The position numbers and the translations under genes were made by a program. Of a stretch of 46,187 nt of DNA, positions 42,814-46,187 are shown in pieces; position 1 is the first letter of the stretch, and each line of letters opens with the position of its first letter. The notes beneath the pieces were generated by a model. The model made no database searches. It saw only the letters and a list, made by a program, of their open reading frames with translations, and was not told the DNA's origin. Source of the DNA: JACNKV01 sp964388155 (GTDB lineage: Bacteria > Fidelibacterota > Marinisomatia > Marinisomatales > JACNKV01); the NCBI GenBank assembly GCA_964388155.1, contig CAYLYH010000021.1, positions 1-46,187 of the forward strand, read 5' to 3'.

Positions 42814-44226
42814 TTATTCACCCGGGAATATCGGTTCCCAGGAAGACGGCACTTCATCATCAGCCGTCACTTTGTCATTTGCCCCTGCAGCGTCTTCGTC
42901 AAGATCGCCACGCCACAGGAACCTTTGAGTATTTATGGCACGGATAGAATCCGGCACACTTGTGCTAAGATGGCAATTCAGTCCGCAAGAGCCCCCACCT
43001 GTTGTATCCGTCTGGGCGGTAAACTTTCTGATATTATGCGGGCTGGTGTATTCCCAATTAGGTAACTGGTTTTCATCATTCATATCGATAACTTCGCCCC
43101 ATGCCGCGAATGTACTATCGTCGGTTGGGATTTCTCTCACCGCAATCCACTCACCTTTATGCAAATCAGTATCATAGTTGTATCCAAATTTTATTGCCGT
43201 GGTTGAAGTTGAGCCATGGTCGCCGACATGACAGCTGCTACAGTTGTTATATGGCTGTGAATGGCAAACATAACAAGCCAGCTCGCTGATCGTACCATTT
43301 TCAGGCCAGTGCATTAAATGGTAATTATTTGATTCGGAAGCGTCCGAATGGCAACCGTCACAGGTTGGTAATCCTGCCACATGATATCGGGACTGTGGCG
43401 GATTCGCTTCTTCGGTGCCGTCACCGTGCATATCTTCGGTATGGCAATCCCAACATTTCATTGATCCGTAATGCACATCCGTTTTTCCTGTCAAAGCACC
43501 CGTTATATCCACGCCCATTCTTGTTTCATGACAGGCAATACAATTTTCTAGCTGGCTCTTTGCAAATTTATGATTACGAAATGTAGCATTTTCAACTAAC
43601 CCACCGCCTTTCCCTTTCGGACGGCTAATATGACATTCACCGCAGGTCGCATGACACGTAAAGCAGGCGGATTCCCAACCATCTTGCACTGTCTCAGGAC
43701 ATACATCAAAATTGGCATTCCCTGTTCGTTCAGCAACGCGGTTTTGTTCACCCCATAGATTGGAGTGCATACTGCTGGCATTCCTTTCAACAATATCAGA
43801 GTGACATGGATTACAGGTCGCCTCCGGGACTTCAGACGGATCCCGCATAAATCCATGCTCAGGGTCATGGGCAGTAGAAAATTCTGAGGGTTCCTGTCCG
43901 CCGTGGCAGTTAATACATCCGATGGTAGCATGAACCGGGTCAACATCCTTAAAAGACGTTTGTGATCTGGAAAGTTCAATATACACTTTTTCATACTCCT
44001 GAACCTCAGGAATTAATCCGGCATCGCCTCATGTAGCCCCGAATGTTTTCGGAGATAACTTAGCTGAACTTTCTGCAATTAATTCTTTCAGCAACTCTTT
44101 ATTAGTATGACAGCCTTCACAGGTTTTTGTATCACCGTCACTTGTAATTGGTTCACCGGGGTCGCAGGCCATCCATGCGAACATCAGAAGTATCAGTGTT
44201 AAGAGTAGTAAGTGTTTCATTTTCAT
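42814..44226 (-). CDS. Multiheme cytochrome lipoprotein with in-frame TGA (candidate selenoprotein)
   Basis: One continuous frame of 471 codons interrupted only by TGA at codon 66 (44031-44029). Codons 1-65 give a lipoprotein signal (FAWMAC) and the first heme motif CEGCH; codons 67-470 continue without shift as GDAGLIPEVQEYEKVYIELSR and nine more CXXCH motifs (CINCH, CNPCH, CFTCH, CGECH, CIACH, CWDCH, CDGCH, CYVCH, CSSCH), plus CGLNCH (CX3CH). Without the TGA the second half would start at a GTG (43986), lacking any signal peptide, so a cytochrome could not be exported or matured. Either UGA is read as selenocysteine (a hairpin follows at the right distance) or the gene is a recent nonsense mutant. 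The rhodanese gene is next. Confidence 0.8.
43995..44013 (-). promoter_or_regulatory. SECIS-like hairpin after the in-frame TGA
   Basis: On the transcript AUUCCUGA, loop GGU, UCAGGAGU: eight pairs with one G-U, apex 26 nt after the U of UGA. Bacterial SECIS elements are hairpins within about 16-37 nt downstream with a GU in the loop; the E. coli fdhF loop also contains GGU. Confidence 0.5.
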
Positions 44227-44269
44227 TTATTGATAATTAGTGAATTGGTAATTGGTTGTTCTTAATCAT

Positions 44270-44707
44270 TTAGTCATCCACGACCACGTACATTTTATCT
44301 AATTTCCCTGCCTGGCAGGCATCCATGTAAATATGACAATCGCGACAGTCTGTGTTTTTGCATGCTTCGCAGTGATGATCTTCCATCGTCCAGCAAACCA
44401 TCTGACTATTTTTAAAAGCAGGACAGTTTTTTCGTTCTTCATCCGTACAAGGTTTTAATTCCCAGCACGGCATCAATGCCAACAGTAACCGAATTCCGGC
44501 AATATTCATTTTATTCTTTTGGATTTGCTCTCTGAAACAGTCAATCCATTCGAGATCACTTAGGGAATACAGTCGTCTTCCGGTTATTGTTTTATGGGTG
44601 ATGATGAGCCCTTCACGTTCGTATAAACGAAGTGCTTCGGGAGAGACTCCAAGCTTTTTTGAAGCCATTCCTATCGATAGCAAAGGCTCGCGCGGATTGT
44701 AATCCAT
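44270..44707 (-). CDS. MerR-family regulator with two-CW cysteine domain
   Basis: 145 residues. Residues 8-70 are a MerR winged helix (SIGMASKKLGVSPEALRLYE, REGLI, GRRLYSLSDL). The C-terminal part carries nine cysteines (81, 87, 95, 105, 113, 116, 121, 124, 131), with Cys-Trp at 81-82 and 105-106 (PCWELKPC and VCWTMED), the two-CW pattern, and CRDCH, which is cytoplasmic and need not be heme-binding. Likely senses metal or redox state. It lies directly upstream of the decaheme cytochrome and rhodanese genes in the same direction (43-nt gap), so it probably controls them, itself and the cytochromes sharing its motif. Confidence 0.9.
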   Translation of the reverse strand: MDYNPREPLLSIGMASKKLGVSPEALRLYEREGLIITHKTITGRRLYSLSDLEWIDCFREQIQKNKMNIAGIRLLLALMPCWELKPCTDEERKNCPAFKNSQMVCWTMEDHHCEACKNTDCRDCHIYMDACQAGKLDKMYVVVDD

Positions 44708-44726
44708 ATTATTTCTTAATCCTGTA

Positions 44727-44743
44727 TTTTAGAAAAGCTGTAT
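44727..44743 (-). promoter_or_regulatory. Candidate operator upstream of the MerR-type gene
   Basis: Minus strand ATACAGCTTTTCTAAAAT, 20-36 nt before the MerR-type ATG. TAAAAT could serve as -10, as expected for MerR operators overlapping a stretched promoter, with TTGCTC about 21 nt upstream as a poor -35. Confidence 0.5.
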
Positions 44744-44830
44744 TGAATAACGGAGCAATATTAAACAAGCGAAATTATATGATACAAGATAAAAAGACTA
44801 AGTTATCGGAAAATATTTTTTAATAAAAAA

Positions 44831-44855
44831 GCAGGGAGCGATTCTTGCTCCCTGC
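44831..44855 (-). terminator. Terminator after the porin gene
   Basis: GCAGGGAGC (44831-44839) pairs with GCTCCCTGC (44847-44855), 7-nt loop; on the minus strand a run of six T follows. It ends the 44877-45956 gene. Confidence 0.9.
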
Positions 44856-44876
44856 TTTTCAACTTTACTTCGCTAA

Positions 44877-45956
44877 TTAAAACTTGATCTCAGTTGTTAG
44901 TTCAAATTTTGAGCGGGAATAATCTTTCGCATTTTCCACTTGTTCGGTATTGATCCTTACTGTTGGTTTTATACTGAATTCTCCTTTATCGGATTTATGG
45001 ACCACATATTTATAATGTGCCCAAATATAGGAGAAGTTATGTGTGTCTCCCCCGTCCAATTCTGTTGACGCCATATCATACCAAAGGCACACAGAACCCG
45101 GGCCCACCTTACCGGAGATTTTAGTCCGAAGAATATTACCTGAGTATTTTTGCGTTCCTTCAACTTGCTGACTTGTCATGAAATAGGAAAATGCGGGAGT
45201 GAAACCTGCGATCTTGGGTCCGACCGCATTTGCGCCGTATGTCATCGGAGCTGCAGCACCTTCATCAGCCACAGTTTTTATGAACCACGGCGTTACTGAT
45301 ATGCCGCCGATTTTCATCCCGTAATTCAGCATGAAGGACGTTTGATCTTTGGCTTCATAGGGTTCACCTTCTGAATATTCAACTTCCTGTGTGTCGTTAT
45401 TATCCATTAATATGGTTGCATTCACTATACCGGGACCAACCTTATAAAAGGCATTAAAACCGTGAGCGGCATTATTGTTAAATATTAGCCAGGGGATATC
45501 AACAACAATCGTCGGATAAAAATGCAGGTCCAAAACCGGATTGGCAATTCCACTTACCGGAATCAAGCCCATCTGAAACCCGTAATTCTCTTTTTTCAAT
45601 CCGAAATAAAGTTCCATAAAACTCAGCGAACCTCTTCCCGCTGACAATAAGGATGATCCGCTGGGTATATCACCTGTTCCGAATTTACCTGTCCAATAAG
45701 CAGCAGAGTTAGTTCCCAATTTCGTATTAAAGAACCATCCCTTACCGATATCGGCTTTTATGTTTAAACGTGCGCGATAAAGGTAGTAATTATCTACCGT
45801 TCGTAATGTACTATCTTCTTCAGAGATTCTATAACCACCCCAGTCTTTAACATCCATTCTTGGGCGGACTCGGGCATCACCGGAAATTGCGATTTGCGAA
45901 AATCCGACGGTGGCTATACCAAAGATTACCATTATCAGTATTAGTTTATTTCTCAT
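44877..45956 (-). CDS. Outer-membrane porin-like beta-barrel
   Basis: 359 residues, signal peptide (MRNKLILIMVIFGIATVGFS), then barrel strands alternating polar and hydrophobic residues (NYYLYRARLNIKADIGKGWF, FMELYFGLKKENYGFQMGL, KFELTTEIKF) and a terminal Phe as the BAM signal. It resembles phosphate/solute porin-type or alginate-export-like barrels of FCB bacteria, but I cannot name a family. It has its own terminator and a promoter in 45957-46050. Position at the edge of the cytochrome island suggests solute or acceptor passage, but nothing proves a link. Confidence 0.85.
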   Translation of the reverse strand: MRNKLILIMVIFGIATVGFSQIAISGDARVRPRMDVKDWGGYRISEEDSTLRTVDNYYLYRARLNIKADIGKGWFFNTKLGTNSAAYWTGKFGTGDIPSGSSLLSAGRGSLSFMELYFGLKKENYGFQMGLIPVSGIANPVLDLHFYPTIVVDIPWLIFNNNAAHGFNAFYKVGPGIVNATILMDNNDTQEVEYSEGEPYEAKDQTSFMLNYGMKIGGISVTPWFIKTVADEGAAAPMTYGANAVGPKIAGFTPAFSYFMTSQQVEGTQKYSGNILRTKISGKVGPGSVCLWYDMASTELDGGDTHNFSYIWAHYKYVVHKSDKGEFSIKPTVRINTEQVENAKDYSRSKFELTTEIKF

Positions 45957-46050
45957 TTTATGTCCCTTGTGTTTGGTTTAGGTTTGGTGAAATTTTAGTT
46001 TTATAGGAATAATTTTTAAATGTACGATATTTTATTTTAATGATTATTAT

Positions 46051-46149
46051 TTAGGAGTTGTGCTGGTGAATTCGTTTTGGCAAATCCTGGGTATGACCGA
46101 TGTAATACCAGCCTGTCTGCTGACTTTTCAAAATATAAACGTAGTACAT
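46051..46149 (-). pseudogene. GIY-YIG endonuclease remnant
   Basis: A 32-codon frame reads MYYVYILKSQQTGWYYIGHT then QDLPKRIHQHNS and stops. This is the N-terminal third of small (UPF0213/YhbQ-like) GIY-YIG proteins, with the YVYIL and YYIGHT signatures, ending exactly where the family normally continues through a Thr/Arg-rich region and a catalytic Glu. Downstream DNA is AT-rich and non-coding. The ATG is 8 nt after the tRNA 3' end. Confidence 0.75.
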
Positions 46150-46157
46150 AAATACTG

Positions 46158-46187
46158 TGGAGCCAGACGGGATCGAACCGACGACCT
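46158..46187 (-). tRNA. tRNA (probably Ala), 3' part only
   Basis: The reverse complement AGGTCGTCGGTTCGATCCCG + TCTGGCTCC + A is a T-arm and 3' acceptor strand with discriminator A at 46158. A TGGCTCC acceptor strand fits tRNA-Ala (5' GGGGCCA), but the anticodon is beyond the window, so the isotype is a guess. No encoded CCA. Confidence 0.75.

Noticed and set aside
42814..43986. A separate cytochrome gene starting at GTG 43986
   Set aside because: It would lack any signal peptide, needed for c-type heme attachment, and the same frame continues upstream through 14 sense codons to the TGA and a lipoprotein signal. One interrupted gene is the simpler reading.
44270..44707. CRDCH in the MerR-type protein as a heme site
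   Set aside because: The protein has no signal peptide, and c-type heme attachment happens outside the cytoplasm; the Cys cluster is better read as a metal/Fe-S site.

Overview
The window looks like part of the chromosome of an uncultured, anaerobic or microaerobic bacterium of the FCB group, possibly Marinimicrobia or a relative. Pointers are a C25 (gingipain-type) peptidase with a FlgD-like/type IX-type C-terminal tail, a DUF3098 protein, an S23-type four-helix protein, a TonB-era double-membrane gene content (LolA-like carrier, beta-barrels, lipoproteins) and an AT-leaning base composition. The phylum call is inference; no rRNA gene is present. A 100-N scaffold gap (30812-30911) shows this is a draft assembly.

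Layout. 1-14.7 kb is housekeeping, almost all on the minus strand: tRNA-Thr (cut by the window), cysS, a ddl/HAD-phosphatase/flippase/lolA-like cluster, ftsK, gcvT, serC-serA-DUF1015 and ruvA-ruvC-yebC. 14.8-18.7 kb is a plus-strand run of C25 peptidase, maf and pepE with ATGA-type overlaps. 18.7-24.2 kb is a full Rnf operon (rnfCDGEAB plus an RseC-like gene). 24.4-26.3 kb is a patchwork: DUF3098, a broken tRNA-Asp copy followed by an intact tRNA-Asp, an IS5-type transposase remnant, and a NifX-like/DUF134 pair.

26.3-46 kb is an electron-transfer island. Eight genes carry 78 canonical CXXCH heme motifs by my count. They comprise a MarR-headed operon (MarR, Fe-S protein, NrfD-like quinol protein, 13-heme cytochrome), two cytochrome c/cytochrome b fusions with 11 and 17 heme motifs, a tetraheme c554-like protein, an octaheme protein, a tetraheme lipoprotein, an 11-heme cytochrome overlapping a beta-barrel gene (a possible outer-membrane conduit), a double-rhodanese lipoprotein, and a decaheme lipoprotein whose reading frame is broken by one in-frame TGA. 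Regulators of the Rrf2, MarR and MerR families, all with cysteine-rich C-termini, are scattered through it, and a porin closes it. A plausible reading is that quinol pools are oxidised at the inner membrane by the NrfD and b-type modules, electrons cross the periplasm on small cytochromes, and leave through the barrel/cytochrome pair or go to periplasmic reductases; Rnf would balance ferredoxin and NADH.

Most notable observations: the in-frame TGA of the decaheme cytochrome followed at suitable distance by a GGU-loop hairpin (candidate selenocysteine insertion); a shared ATACAG-N5-CT(G/A) motif upstream of the MerR gene and of two cytochrome genes (candidate regulon); an inverted-repeat-bounded four-helix-protein cassette with a nearby gene-less copy; and a dispersed GCCTGCCCGCC/TCCGCC hairpin family that has even inserted into a duplicated tRNA-Asp half.
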